Origin: Gammaproteobacteria bacterium
Lineage (GTDB): Bacteria > Pseudomonadota > Gammaproteobacteria > HK1
Direction of reading: 5' to 3'
NCBI GenBank assembly: GCA_022826505.1
Contig: JAJDUQ010000052.1
Span: 96,703-160,702, forward strand
Length of the DNA stretch: 64,000 nt
In this document: positions 26,226 to 35,360 of the stretch, one piece after another
How positions within the stretch are numbered: the stretch's first letter is position 1
Layout: every line of letters starts with the position of its first letter
Notes under the pieces: model-generated
The model's input: only the letters and a program-made list of their open reading frames with translations
Databases searched by the model: none
What the model was told of the DNA's origin: nothing
Program-made: the position numbers and the translations under genes

Positions 26226-28142
26226 TTGCTGCGACGCGACTCGCCGGCTCTCGCCGCGACCGTCGTTATCGTTGCGCTGATTCTGCTCGCAGGGCCAACC
26301 GCCTGGCTGCGTGGACTGTCCCTGGACGGCCTGCTTCTGCTGCGCGCGAAGATCTTCGGCATGCCGCCGTCGGGATCGACGTCGATTGCGGTGGTCGCCA
26401 TCGACGAGGAGACGTATCACCGCCCGCCATTTCGCGGCACGCCGACTCCCCTGTGGACCCCTCGGATCGGACACGTACTGAACGCCGTGCTCGACGGGGG
26501 CGCTTCAGTGGTGGGCTTCGACCTGATTCTGCCGACATCGGTGGAGGCACATCTGCCGGGACACGATCTGCCGCTTCTGCTCGCCCTGCGGCGGGGCGGC
26601 CGGGAGAACCGCATCGTGCTCTCCCGGGTGCAGCATCAGACCAAACCCATCAGTCCCTTTCCCGGACTCGTCATCGCCGTGGGACGCGGGTCCAACATTC
26701 GGCTCGGCAACGTGTTCACCGATCCCGACGGAGTCGTGCGTCGCGTCCCGCTCTGGTTCCGATTGAGCCACCCGGACAGGGACGTCTTCGAACCGAGTTT
26801 CGGGTTGGAGATCGCCGCACGCCATCTCGACCTGGCGCCCGGCCGAACGGAAGCGGCGCATGCGACGCTCGGGGGCGTACCGATACGTGGAGCGGGGCAG
26901 GCGAGAGGCCTTCTCCTCAACTTCGATGCGGGCGCGGGCACCTTTCCGGTTCACTCCCTCGCAGATCTTCACGCCTGTGCGGAAGCCGACCGCGAAAACT
27001 TCTTCCGGGAGACCTTCGCGGACAAGGTCGTGCTGTTCGGTGCGGTGCTCGACGCCGAAGACCGGCTGTTGACCTCCAAGCGCTTCATCACGGGACCGGA
27101 GCACGACCGGCCGGCGCCGCGTTGCGTGCACCCGGTGATGCACGAGCTCTTTCTTCGGGACGGACGCCGGCAACGCATCCCGGGCGTCATCGTGCAGGCG
27201 ACCGCCATCGACAACCTGGTGCGCAACAACGGACTGGTTTCTTTGGCTCCGGTCACGGAAGCGGCAATCGTCCTCCTCCTTGCCGCCGCCTGCGTTCTCA
27301 TATTCCAGCGCATGGCGTTGGGACGGGCGGTCGTGGGACTTCTTGCATTCGGCAGCGCATGGACGATCGCCGGCTCCTACGCGCTTGGTCTCGGGCTCGT
27401 GCTGCCCGGTTTGACGCTTGCCGCAGCGCTGGCCGCCGCCGCGGTTGTCGGGCTGGTCTACCGGTATTTCGTCTCCGATCGGGAAAGGAACGCGATCCGA
27501 CGCTATTTCTCGCTGTATCTCGCACCCGACATCGTCGACCGACTGCTGGCCTCCGGCACCCCTCCAGCGCTTGGAGGCGAACGGCGGGAGGTGACCATTC
27601 TCGTCAGCGACATCGTGGGCTACACGGAGATGGCCGAGAGCATGGCACCGGAGAACGTCGTCGACCTCGTCAACCGGTATTTCAGCAATGCGGCGGAGGC
27701 AGTGGAGCGTCATCACGGCTTCGTCGACAAGTTCATGGGAGACGGAATGCTCGCGGTCTTCGGCGCACCGCTTGCCTATCCAGACCACGCCGCGCGTGCG
27801 GTCGCGGCGGCAGCGGACTTGCTGCGCGCCACCGGCGCCGATGCCGGGTTGACCGATCCCGACGGCACCCCTCTGCGCACTCGCATCGGAATGGCCACGG
27901 GTCCGGCGGTGATCGGAAACGTCGGCTCCGATCGGCGCCTGAACTACACCGTGATCGGCGATACGGTGAATCTCGCAAGCCGCCTCGAAGCGGAGAACAA
28001 GACGTATGGCACGAACATTCTCGTGACCGAGCAGACCGCACGCGCCGCGGGCCTGGACCGCTTCGACCTGGTCGGCCACGTCACTGTACGAGGCCGCCAC
28101 GCAGAGGCTACCGTCTATACGCCGAAGCGGCCGCCGACGTGA
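26226..28142 (+). CDS. CHASE2-domain class III adenylate/guanylate cyclase
   Basis: The 638-residue protein starts with a membrane segment (ATVVIVALILLAGPTAWL). A periplasmic CHASE2 sensor domain follows (SIAVVAIDEETYHRPPF, VVGFDLILP, DKVVLFGAV, PGVIVQATAIDNLVRN). Next come two or three membrane segments (VTEAAIVLLLAAACVLIF and following), then a cytoplasmic class III cyclase domain. The cyclase signatures are visible: ILVSDIVGYTEMAE with the metal-binding Asp, VDKFMGDGMLAVFG, and the GNVGSDRRLNYTVIGDTVNLASRLE region. The start is taken as TTG 26226, in phase and 10 bases after the previous stop. It should convert an extracytoplasmic cue into cAMP or cGMP; the nucleotide cannot be decided here. 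Confidence 0.9.
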   Translation: MLRRDSPALAATVVIVALILLAGPTAWLRGLSLDGLLLLRAKIFGMPPSGSTSIAVVAIDEETYHRPPFRGTPTPLWTPRIGHVLNAVLDGGASVVGFDLILPTSVEAHLPGHDLPLLLALRRGGRENRIVLSRVQHQTKPISPFPGLVIAVGRGSNIRLGNVFTDPDGVVRRVPLWFRLSHPDRDVFEPSFGLEIAARHLDLAPGRTEAAHATLGGVPIRGAGQARGLLLNFDAGAGTFPVHSLADLHACAEADRENFFRETFADKVVLFGAVLDAEDRLLTSKRFITGPEHDRPAPRCVHPVMHELFLRDGRRQRIPGVIVQATAIDNLVRNNGLVSLAPVTEAAIVLLLAAACVLIFQRMALGRAVVGLLAFGSAWTIAGSYALGLGLVLPGLTLAAALAAAAVVGLVYRYFVSDRERNAIRRYFSLYLAPDIVDRLLASGTPPALGGERREVTILVSDIVGYTEMAESMAPENVVDLVNRYFSNAAEAVERHHGFVDKFMGDGMLAVFGAPLAYPDHAARAVAAAADLLRATGADAGLTDPDGTPLRTRIGMATGPAVIGNVGSDRRLNYTVIGDTVNLASRLEAENKTYGTNILVTEQTARAAGLDRFDLVGHVTVRGRHAEATVYTPKRPPT

Positions 28143-28175
28143 TTCAGTAACGGACAGGTCATCGAGCAGGCGACG

Positions 28176-28715
28176 ATGTCCAAGCGCGGTCACATCAGCG
28201 AGGAGGATCGGGAGCTCTTTCGCCGGGCCACCGGGGACGTGCGGCGCCTCGATGACGACCGCGCGCCTCCGGAGCGAACTCCGAGACCGCCGCGCACCAG
28301 GGCGCGCACGCACACCGGGCCCCCGGAGGAACCCCGGGACCTTGCCGAGTCGGAATGGACCTCGGACGTCGGGCCGGGCGACGTGCTCAGCTTCGCGCGC
28401 GCAGGGGTACGGCGCCGCGACATGGAGCGGCTGCGGCGAGGCCGGTTCAGGATCGAAGCGGACCTCGATCTGCACGGGCGAATCGTCGCCGACGCCGTCA
28501 CCGCCCTCGACGACTTTCTGGTGGACTCGCGCCGGCGCGGTCGCCGCTGCGTGCGCATCGTTCACGGCAAGGGGTTCGGGTCCCGGAGCGGACTGCCGAT
28601 CATGAAGTCCCACGTCGACCGGTGGCTGCGGTCCCGCTCCGAGGTGCTGGCATTCTGTTCCGCGACGCCGCCCGACGGAGGCACCGGCGCGCTCTACGTG
28701 CTGCTTCGGCGGTAG
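28176..28715 (+). CDS. Smr-domain protein (SmrA/YdaL-like)
   Basis: A 179-residue protein with a charged, Pro/Arg-rich N-terminal half and a C-terminal Smr domain (about 90-179) containing DLHGRIVADAV and VRIVHGKGFGS, the two hallmark motifs. Smr domains of this stand-alone type are linked to nuclease activity on DNA or stalled translation complexes. It sits alone after the cyclase gene and converges on the large minus-strand operon. Confidence 0.9.
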   Translation: MSKRGHISEEDRELFRRATGDVRRLDDDRAPPERTPRPPRTRARTHTGPPEEPRDLAESEWTSDVGPGDVLSFARAGVRRRDMERLRRGRFRIEADLDLHGRIVADAVTALDDFLVDSRRRGRRCVRIVHGKGFGSRSGLPIMKSHVDRWLRSRSEVLAFCSATPPDGGTGALYVLLRR

Positions 28716-28716
28716 C

Positions 28717-28742
28717 GCCGCCGGCGAGAGCCGCCCGGCGGC
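28717..28742. terminator. GC-rich hairpin in the convergent gap
   Basis: An 8-bp perfect inverted repeat (GCCGCCGG / CCGGCGGC, loop 10 bases) begins two bases after the Smr stop. A second 8-bp stem (CGGCTCCG at 28774-28781, CGGAGCCG at 28801-28808) lies between it and the end of the minus-strand operon. There is no T run, so rho-independent termination is only a possibility. Confidence 0.35.
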
Positions 28743-28827
28743 CGGAATGCGAGCTGCCGACTTCCGGGCCGCGCGGCTCCGATTCGGACCGCGAGGTGGA
28801 CGGAGCCGAATGGCCTGGTCACGCGGC

Positions 28828-30219
28828 TCAGTAATGGATGGTGGCGTAGACGGAGCCGGACAGTCTCGCGGCGCGCAGCACGAACTCGTCGAAATGCCCT
28901 CCGTAGCGGTAACGACTCTCCACACCAAGCAGCAGATTCGGGCCCACCTCGCGTTCCAGGCGCAGCCCCATGCTCCCGCTGTGGTCCGCCAGTCCGTGCA
29001 GAGCGGTCAGCTCGACCACGACGTCGTCACCGAACAGGCCGGGATGGTGCGCTCTGAGAAAGCCGTAGTGACGCCGCAACGTGAACCGGTCGAGCTTCGC
29101 GCTCAGTCGCAGGAGGTTGCCGGTGGCGAGCGCTTCGAGCCGCCCTGCCCTGCGGGCCGCGTCGTTTTCGAAAACGAGGCCCGTGATCTCGTCCCATTCT
29201 GCGGACGAGTAGCCGTTGGCATCGAAGTGGTACTCGAGGTTGAAGGTCGCCCCGGAGTCGAATGTGTAACCGGTTCCGATGCTTGATTGCGGGAACCATC
29301 GCGAGCTGTCGCTCTGGTGGGTGACGAAGGTGCCCGGGTCGGCGCCGGGATTGTGGTCGGCCCCGATGACCGGCCGGTCCCGTCCGCGGCGGATCGCAAT
29401 GTCCGCATACCCCAGCGCCGCTTCGCCGAGCGTGTGCGAGAAGGACACTCCGGCGCCGGGACGGTCGTCGTCGAAGATCAGGGCGGTGAGATCGGATTTC
29501 CATGCAGGAAAGTTGAAGGTGCCGGCCATCAGGGCACGCTCGCCCGGCGTCCAGTAGCCGGTCAGGGCGAACCCGTCGTCGAGCAGCGATTCGACGCCGA
29601 GCATGTCCTGTCCTTCGATCTCGCTGCGCCGTCGGGTCGCGTCCTTCGATCGATCGAGAGCGACGGGATCGAGAGCAATGTCCAGAGGATTCACGCCGAG
29701 GGACCGACCGTGGACGATGTGGCGCCGTCCGGCGAACAGGAAGTGTTCCGGGCCGGCGGCGTACTCGGCGTGGAGTTCGTCCACGTGGAGCCGCACACGG
29801 CCGCCATCGCGAGAGGCGGTATGGGCGAATGGACGGCCGATGGCCGACACGGTCACGGGCCCGTTCCACCCATGCAACCCCACGACTCCGGTCGCGGACA
29901 GGAAGCGGGAGTCGCGGCCGATTCGCTCCGGTTCGGGCACGAGCCGCGTCGTATCGTGACCGCTGGCATGTGCCCTCAGGTCGACCGCACCGTGCAACGA
30001 CCAATCCCATGGATCCGCGCCGGCGACGGCGGGGGTGACAGCCGGGACGGCAGCAACGGCCGCCGCGGCCACGATGGCCATGATTCGGGTGGCCCGCGTG
30101 GCGGTGCTTGACCGGCGAGATTTCCGTGCATCGGTCCGGGGAACGAATCCGGGAACTCGTGAGGATGCTCGAACCGCGCCGGAACGCGGACGGAACGGCA
30201 GTGAATGGAAGCGGAGCAT
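28828..30219 (-). CDS. Outer-membrane beta-barrel protein, last gene of lipid biosynthesis/export operon
   Basis: The protein has a long positively charged leader and a hydrophobic signal (IMAIVAAAAVAAVPAVTPAVAGA). About 390 residues of alternating strands follow, ending in SVYATIHY, the aromatic C-terminus used by the Bam machinery. ATG 30219 is the annotated start; ATG 30081 would begin at the signal segment itself and is possible. It lies last in the operon, 66 bases after the LolA-like gene. I do not recognise a named family, though barrels often accompany LolA-like/ABC modules. I infer the terminal step of product placement at the outer membrane. Confidence 0.78.
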   Translation of the reverse strand: MLRFHSLPFRPRSGAVRASSRVPGFVPRTDARKSRRSSTATRATRIMAIVAAAAVAAVPAVTPAVAGADPWDWSLHGAVDLRAHASGHDTTRLVPEPERIGRDSRFLSATGVVGLHGWNGPVTVSAIGRPFAHTASRDGGRVRLHVDELHAEYAAGPEHFLFAGRRHIVHGRSLGVNPLDIALDPVALDRSKDATRRRSEIEGQDMLGVESLLDDGFALTGYWTPGERALMAGTFNFPAWKSDLTALIFDDDRPGAGVSFSHTLGEAALGYADIAIRRGRDRPVIGADHNPGADPGTFVTHQSDSSRWFPQSSIGTGYTFDSGATFNLEYHFDANGYSSAEWDEITGLVFENDAARRAGRLEALATGNLLRLSAKLDRFTLRRHYGFLRAHHPGLFGDDVVVELTALHGLADHSGSMGLRLEREVGPNLLLGVESRYRYGGHFDEFVLRAARLSGSVYATIHY

Positions 30220-30285
30220 GGTTTGAAGTGTTCCAGTCGGGTGACGGCGGCCTGACTCGGGCGGGTGGCTCGGGTCGGTCGTCCG

Positions 30286-31029
30286 TCACCTCAGGCGTTT
30301 GAGATAGGCCGGTTGAAACCAGGCGTCCGGCGTGTCCTCGAGCGTGAAATCGGAGTATTCGAGGAGGGTCTCCTCGTCCGCGTTCAGATGGTCGATGACC
30401 CGCAGGAAGGTCGGTCGCAGTCGCCCGAGCACCTCGCGGTAGCCCTCGAAGTACGCGGTCTTGAGGTGGCGGCGGCCGGAGGAGGCGAAGAAGGAGGCGC
30501 GGAGCGGACGCGCATCGTCGCCGGCCGCGATCAGGGAGATTCGCCCGTAGGCCGCGCCCTTCGAGCGGCGGGACAGGGTGAGGCGCCGGCGACGTTCCCC
30601 GTCCTCCTTCGCCAGCTCCTCGACGGAGTCGAGGGCGTAGTCGAACGAATAGACCATGCGGGCGATGTCCGCGCTCGCCACGCCGCCCAGAATCCGCTGC
30701 TGCGGTGCAATTCGCAGGACCTGGCGGGTGCCGGGTACGTAGACCCACATGTTGCGCTCGATGAACAGGAGCGAGCGCCCGCGGCTTCGCGCCGGCTCCA
30801 GGTAGCGAATCAGGCTCCTGACCTGATCGGCGGCCCGGACCGACAACCTGAGCGCGTCGCCGTCCGGTGCGGTGACCGCAACCTCGAATGTGAACGCGCC
30901 GGCCGGAGCCCGCACCGCGTCGACCTGCTCCAGAAGCGTCGGCTCCCGCGCCGGTGCCGCCCCGGCGCCCAGGACGAGACAGGCGCAGGCCACGGCAAGG
31001 CGGCCGAGGAGAAACGGGATTGTCATCAT
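30286..31029 (-). CDS. LolA-like outer-membrane lipoprotein-sorting family protein
   Basis: A 247-residue periplasmic protein with signal peptide (LLGRLAVACACLVLGAGAAPA) and the LolA/LppX-type fold. Characteristic features are a strand-rich region with SLLFIERNMWVYVPGTRQVLRI, SADIARMVYSFDY, and a late EYSDFTLEDTPDAWFQPAYLKRL. These proteins carry hydrophobic molecules between membranes. ATG 31029 overlaps the stop of the permease gene and has GGAGG ten bases upstream; the ORF's further upstream extension is non-natural sequence in another gene's region. With the ABC genes and the barrel it forms an envelope transport module. Confidence 0.87.
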   Translation of the reverse strand: MMTIPFLLGRLAVACACLVLGAGAAPAREPTLLEQVDAVRAPAGAFTFEVAVTAPDGDALRLSVRAADQVRSLIRYLEPARSRGRSLLFIERNMWVYVPGTRQVLRIAPQQRILGGVASADIARMVYSFDYALDSVEELAKEDGERRRRLTLSRRSKGAAYGRISLIAAGDDARPLRASFFASSGRRHLKTAYFEGYREVLGRLRPTFLRVIDHLNADEETLLEYSDFTLEDTPDAWFQPAYLKRLR

Positions 31030-32249
31030 TGCTGCAGAGCCTCCACGATGCGGATGCGCGAGGCCGCGAAGGCGGGGTAGACCGAAGAGACCAGGGTGGC
31101 GGCGGCGGTGACGGCGAAGGCGTTGCGCAGCACCTCGCCGGTGAGGCTGAAGTAGGCCTGGAACCCCTGCGACATGCCCGGGGGTGGCGGCATCGCGATC
31201 CCGCCCGCCATCTCCACCGCGCCGGCGATCAGCCACGACGCCGCGACGCCGAGGCCGGCGCCGAGCAGCCCCACCCCGATCCCCTCGGTGAGGAACATCG
31301 CAACGAGGGTGGAACGGCGCGCGCCGATCGCCCGCAACGCCCCGATTTCCCCGGTACGCTCGAATACCGCCATCGTCATGGTGTTTGCGACCGAGAACAT
31401 CACCACCACGCCCACGATGCCCGCGAACACCGTGAAGATGCCGGTGTAGAGCGAAACGACGGCCGCGTAGAAGCCGGCCAGCTCGTCCCAGCGGCGGGTT
31501 TCGAACTTTTCGTCGGACCCCGACAGGATCTCCTCGATACGAGGCTGCAGGGCGGGCAGGGCGTGAGTGTCGTCGAGCAGCACGACGATCCGCTCCACCG
31601 CTTCGGTCTCCTTCGCCCGCTGCGCCAGCTCGATGGGGACCTTGACGAAGACGCTGTCGTACTCCCTGGATCCGGTGCGCACGACCCCGACCACCTGGAA
31701 GTCGATCGCGTTGATGACACCGTCGTAGGAGCTGGTCAGCACCGTCACCCAGTCGCCGATCTCGGCGCCCAGTCCGTTGCGCAGCTCCTCGCCGATCAGC
31801 CCTGCGTCGGGCTCGCCAGGCTCCAGCGGGCGACCCTCCACCAGGGTTTCGAAGTCCGCGAATTCCTCCTCGCCACGCGGATTCACGCCGACCACGGATA
31901 CGTTCACGGTCGCGTTGCCGGTGCTGCCCAGTGCGGAGAACGACAGGCGTGGCGTCACCGCGGCGACTCCCGGCAGCTCCGCGATGCGATCCATCGCGTC
32001 TTCGGGGTCGGCGATCAGGACCGATTCGGGATCCGACACGCGCCGTTCCCCGTACCCGTGCGCGTAGATTTGGAGATGGCCGAGTTGGGTGCGAATCGTG
32101 TTCTCACGCAGTCCCTCGAACGAGAACTCGATGAAGCCTCCGAAGCAGGCCATGGCCGTGAACCCCACGACGATCGAGAACACGGTGATGGCGCTCCGGC
32201 GCCCGTTGCGGAAGATGTTCCTGACCGAAAGGGAGACGAGATCAAGCAT
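31026..32249 (-). CDS. MacB/LolC-type ABC transporter permease
   Basis: A 407-residue permease with the MacB/FtsX layout: one N-terminal membrane segment (SAITVFSIVVGFTAMACFGGF), a large periplasmic MacB-PCD-like domain (about 40-275), and three C-terminal segments. The motif VFERTGEIGALRAIGARRSTLVAMF in the cytoplasmic loop contacts the ATPase, and the protein ends in YPAFAASRIRIVEALQ. ATG 32249 has GAGG eight bases upstream and overlaps the ATPase stop; an earlier in-frame ATG at 32258 is possible. It probably extracts the pathway's lipid product from the inner membrane, as LolCE does for lipoproteins. Confidence 0.92.
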   Translation of the reverse strand: MLDLVSLSVRNIFRNGRRSAITVFSIVVGFTAMACFGGFIEFSFEGLRENTIRTQLGHLQIYAHGYGERRVSDPESVLIADPEDAMDRIAELPGVAAVTPRLSFSALGSTGNATVNVSVVGVNPRGEEEFADFETLVEGRPLEPGEPDAGLIGEELRNGLGAEIGDWVTVLTSSYDGVINAIDFQVVGVVRTGSREYDSVFVKVPIELAQRAKETEAVERIVVLLDDTHALPALQPRIEEILSGSDEKFETRRWDELAGFYAAVVSLYTGIFTVFAGIVGVVVMFSVANTMTMAVFERTGEIGALRAIGARRSTLVAMFLTEGIGVGLLGAGLGVAASWLIAGAVEMAGGIAMPPPPGMSQGFQAYFSLTGEVLRNAFAVTAAATLVSSVYPAFAASRIRIVEALQQ

Positions 32250-32955
32250 GGTGAACATCCTCGTGAGGCATCGCTTCGGGAGGCGTCTCCGCCAGCGTTC
32301 CTTCGTCCAGGTACAGGCACCGTGTCGCGTACGACACGACTCTCCGGTCATGGGTGGAGACCACGAAGGTGACACTGTCGTCGCGGTTCAGCGACGCGAA
32401 GAGCTCCATGATCTCGACCGCCGTTCGCTGGTCGAGGTTTCCGGTCGGCTCGTCGGCCAGAACGATTTTCGGGTCGCAGGCGAGGGCCCGGGCAATCGCG
32501 ACCCGCTGGCGCTGTCCCCCGGACAGTCGCGCCGGGATGCGGCGCATGTGGTCGGCGAGTCCGACCCGGGCGAGCAGCTCCTTGGACCGGGCCACGCGTC
32601 GGCGGCGCTCCATCCCCTTGAGGAACAGCGGCCATGCCACGTTCTCCACCGCGGTCAGCACCGGGATGAGATGGAAGGACTGGAACACGAAGCCGAGCTT
32701 CTCGTTTCTGAGTCGGGCGAGCGAGCGATCGTCATGGCGACCGAGGTCCACGCCCTCGATTCGCACGGTGCCGGAGTCGGGGTGGTCGAGACCGCCGATC
32801 AGGTTGAGCAACGTGCTCTTGCCGCTGCCGGACGGACCGGCCGCGACCACGAACTCGCCGGGTTCGATTTCGAGATCGACCGCGTGCAGCACCCGCAGCC
32901 GGGTACCGGCGGACGCATACGACTTCGCCACCGATCGCAGTGAGATGATGCCCAT
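32242..32955 (-). CDS. LolD/MacB-type ABC transporter ATPase
   Basis: A 237-residue ATPase with Walker A GPSGSGKST, Q-loop VFQSF, signature LSGGQRQRVAIARAL, Walker B KIVLADEPTGNLD and H-loop VVSTHDRR. The TGNLD after Walker B is typical of the LolD/MacB/FtsE group, which powers mechanotransmission rather than simple import. It is translationally coupled to the permease (8-base overlap) and follows the TPR gene by 5 bases. It acts on the cytoplasmic face of the inner membrane. Confidence 0.94.
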   Translation of the reverse strand: MGIISLRSVAKSYASAGTRLRVLHAVDLEIEPGEFVVAAGPSGSGKSTLLNLIGGLDHPDSGTVRIEGVDLGRHDDRSLARLRNEKLGFVFQSFHLIPVLTAVENVAWPLFLKGMERRRRVARSKELLARVGLADHMRRIPARLSGGQRQRVAIARALACDPKIVLADEPTGNLDQRTAVEIMELFASLNRDDSVTFVVSTHDRRVVSYATRCLYLDEGTLAETPPEAMPHEDVHHA

Positions 32956-32960
32956 CGGAC

Positions 32961-33581
32961 CTACCGGCTCCCGGACAGCTCGCGCGCCTCACCGAGGCGA
33001 GCGACCCAGGGTCCGGTGTCCGGCGTGCGGCGCTGCAATTCTTCGTAGATGCCGACCATTTCGCGGGCCATCGCCGGGGACGGCGCCGCACGGTAGATCT
33101 CGTCGAGGGCCAGCATGTCCTCGAGCGCGGCGCCGGCTCGCTTGAACATCTTCGGCAGGCTGGAGTTCACCCTGGCCCGAATCAGGCGCACGGAAAATTC
33201 TCGAGGCGATGACTCCAGCGCGCGGTCGAGGTGACGCATTCCGCGATTGGCGTAGCGTGTCTTGTTGATCACGCTGGAGGCGTCGCGTGCCATCATCGTG
33301 TAGGCGCTGCCCAGGTAGGCTTGGGCTTCGCCGTCCTCCTCGACTCGATCGAGGTAGCGTTCGAGCCGCGACGCCGCCTGTTCGGCCACGCCCTCTTCAC
33401 CCTCGACGGCCCGGGCGTGCAGCTCGATTCCCTGTTCGCGCAGGGTCATGATTTCCGGCGGCGTCTCGCCGGCGGAGCCGGCGCCCGTCGCCTGCACGGG
33501 AGGAACCACAGCGGCCGGAAGCGAGGCGCAGGCCAGCGAAAGTACGACGGCCAGGGCCCTCGTGGCGTGAATGAAATTCAT
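32961..33581 (-). CDS. Exported TPR-like protein
   Basis: A 206-residue protein with a signal peptide (AVVLSLACASLPAAVVPPVQA). Helical repeats follow: EQAASRLERYLDRVEEDGEAQAYLGSAYTMMARD and NRGMRHLDRALESSPREFSVRLIRARVNSS, the second with the ALESSP-type turn of TPRs. ATG 33581 overlaps the dehydratase stop by four bases (ATGA). It lies between the biosynthetic and transport halves of the operon and may act as a periplasmic scaffold. No enzymatic motif is seen. Confidence 0.78.
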   Translation of the reverse strand: MNFIHATRALAVVLSLACASLPAAVVPPVQATGAGSAGETPPEIMTLREQGIELHARAVEGEEGVAEQAASRLERYLDRVEEDGEAQAYLGSAYTMMARDASSVINKTRYANRGMRHLDRALESSPREFSVRLIRARVNSSLPKMFKRAGAALEDMLALDEIYRAAPSPAMAREMVGIYEELQRRTPDTGPWVARLGEARELSGSR

Positions 33582-34075
33582 GTCTCGTCCTCCTTTGCGG
33601 TGATGACGGCCAGGCTCAGATCTCCGGATGCCACGATCCCGGCGGCGGTCCGTGCGGTGGCCCTGAATCGCAGCATGTCGCCCGCCATCCGGACGAAGCG
33701 CAGGTCCATGCGCAGTCGGTCGCCCGGCACCACGGGCATGCGGAACTTGAGATTCAATCCGATGGCGAAGAGCTGCTGGTCGGACCTGCTTCCGTCGAAG
33801 GTCGTCGGCGCGCCGCGGTTGCTCTGCGGCTCGGCGGTCCGGCCCACGAAGGCGGAGGTCTGCATCAGGGCTTCGGCAATGAGGGCTCCCGGCAGAACCG
33901 AACGTTGCGGGAAATGTCCCTGGAAGCAGGGTTCGTTGGCGGTGACGTTCTTGATCCCGATCGCGTACCCGGGGCCGCTTTCCTCGATACGGTCCACCAT
34001 CAGGAACGGGTAGCGATGCGGCAGGCGCCGCTTGATGGCTTCGATGTCGTACCGTCCTGCACCGGAAGCAGTCAT
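33578..34075 (-). CDS. FabZ-like 3-hydroxyacyl-ACP dehydratase
   Basis: A 165-residue hot-dog dehydratase. The catalytic His20 is in LPHRYPFLMVDRI and the acid is in GHFPQRSVLPGALIAEALMQ (Glu68), both at the FabZ positions. It removes water from 3-hydroxyacyl-ACP to give an enoyl chain. ATG 34075 has AGGAGA six bases upstream; an ATG at 34105 is in frame but inside the preceding gene. A ten-residue loop richer than in housekeeping FabZ (NRGAPTTFDGSRSD) may reshape the substrate tunnel. It is the only dehydratase in the operon. Confidence 0.92.
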   Translation of the reverse strand: MTASGAGRYDIEAIKRRLPHRYPFLMVDRIEESGPGYAIGIKNVTANEPCFQGHFPQRSVLPGALIAEALMQTSAFVGRTAEPQSNRGAPTTFDGSRSDQQLFAIGLNLKFRMPVVPGDRLRMDLRFVRMAGDMLRFRATARTAAGIVASGDLSLAVITAKEDET

Positions 34076-34088
34076 GCAGTCTCTCCTT

Positions 34089-35360
34089 CTAGAGTCCGAA
34101 TTCACGCGGGAATGGGTGCGTTCGGCCGCACCCCCCCGATTCGTCGGCCAGCTCCATGAGGACGCTGCAGTTGGATCCTCCGAAGCCGAGCGTGTTCGAG
34201 AGCACGTGTCGCGGAGTGGCGGGACGTGCTTCGGAAAAGCAGGACACCGGATCGCGCGGATCCGGCTCCTCGAAGTGGATGGTGGGCGGGATGTAGCCGC
34301 CGCGGCCGGCCGCGATCGCGGCGACCGCGTTCATCGCTCCCGCGGCTCCAAGGGTGTGCCCGAGCATCGACTTGATCGATGCGCAGGGAATCTCCGTTCC
34401 GCGCGGACCGAATACGCCGCGCAACGCCTTCGCTTCGGTCCGATCGTTGAGCAGTGTGCCCGTGCCGTGGGCACAGACCAGATCCACGTCGTCCGGAGCA
34501 AGGCCGGCCATCTCGATCGCCTGGCGCATGCAGGCGACCGGTCCCGCCGCAGTGGGATCCGGGGCGGTCATGCTGCGGGCGTCGGAGACGATTCCGTAGC
34601 CGCGAATCGTCGCCAGCGGTCGCGCACCGCGCCGGGCCGCGAAATCGTCGGCCTCCACGATCATCACCGCACTTCCTTCGCCGAGGACCAGACCGTCGCG
34701 TCTGCGGTCGAAGGGACGACAAATGCCGGGAGTGACGTTGCGCATCACGCTGAAGCCGGAGCAGGAGATGGGGGACAGCGGATCGAATCCCCCGGCGATG
34801 ACCACGTCCGCCTTGTCCGCGCGCACCAGGTCGCGGGCCGCGGCGAGCGCGAGATTGGACGATGTGCAGGCGGTCGAGAACACGAGGTTGGATCCGAGAA
34901 AACCGGCCTCGATGCACATTCGATAGCCCGGCGCGTGCATCGAGTGATCCCGCAACTGCGACGGGCGGCGACGACCCTGGCGGACAGCGCAGTAGTACCT
35001 GAATCCGGTCACCGCCCCTCCCAGGGTTGAACCCATGAGCACCGCACCCCGTGCCGGCGCGACGTCACGGAGCGCGATCCCCGCCATGGCGACGGCCTGA
35101 TCGAAGGCGGCGAGCACCAGCTCCGAACTGCGGTCCATGCGTCTCCCGTCACGACGTACGTACACCGAACGGGGATCGAATTCGGCCGCCTCGCAAGCCC
35201 GCGGGTTGCGCAGGCCGCTCGCGTCGAAGCCGACGATGGTCCGCTGCCCGCACCGGCCCGCGCGCATTGCTTCGACGAAGGATTCGAAATCGTTCGCGAT
35301 TGCGTTCACCACGCCTGCCCCGGTCACCACGGCCTCGCGGGATCGCATCCGGGGAATCAT
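34089..35360 (-). CDS. FabF-type beta-ketoacyl-ACP synthase, complete catalytic triad
   Basis: A 423-residue elongating ketosynthase. Cys165 (STACTSSN), His298 (CAHGTGT) and His335 (GHTLGAAGA) complete the Cys-His-His triad for decarboxylative condensation. NTLGFGGSNCSVL near the end is the usual FabF glycine loop. The start overlaps the acyltransferase stop by four bases. It probably forms the main elongation enzyme together with the adjacent His-deficient ketosynthase-like protein, in the manner of a KS/CLF pair, though the KS-CLF fusion further upstream could also serve. Confidence 0.93.
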   Translation of the reverse strand: MIPRMRSREAVVTGAGVVNAIANDFESFVEAMRAGRCGQRTIVGFDASGLRNPRACEAAEFDPRSVYVRRDGRRMDRSSELVLAAFDQAVAMAGIALRDVAPARGAVLMGSTLGGAVTGFRYYCAVRQGRRRPSQLRDHSMHAPGYRMCIEAGFLGSNLVFSTACTSSNLALAAARDLVRADKADVVIAGGFDPLSPISCSGFSVMRNVTPGICRPFDRRRDGLVLGEGSAVMIVEADDFAARRGARPLATIRGYGIVSDARSMTAPDPTAAGPVACMRQAIEMAGLAPDDVDLVCAHGTGTLLNDRTEAKALRGVFGPRGTEIPCASIKSMLGHTLGAAGAMNAVAAIAAGRGGYIPPTIHFEEPDPRDPVSCFSEARPATPRHVLSNTLGFGGSNCSVLMELADESGGCGRTHPFPREFGL

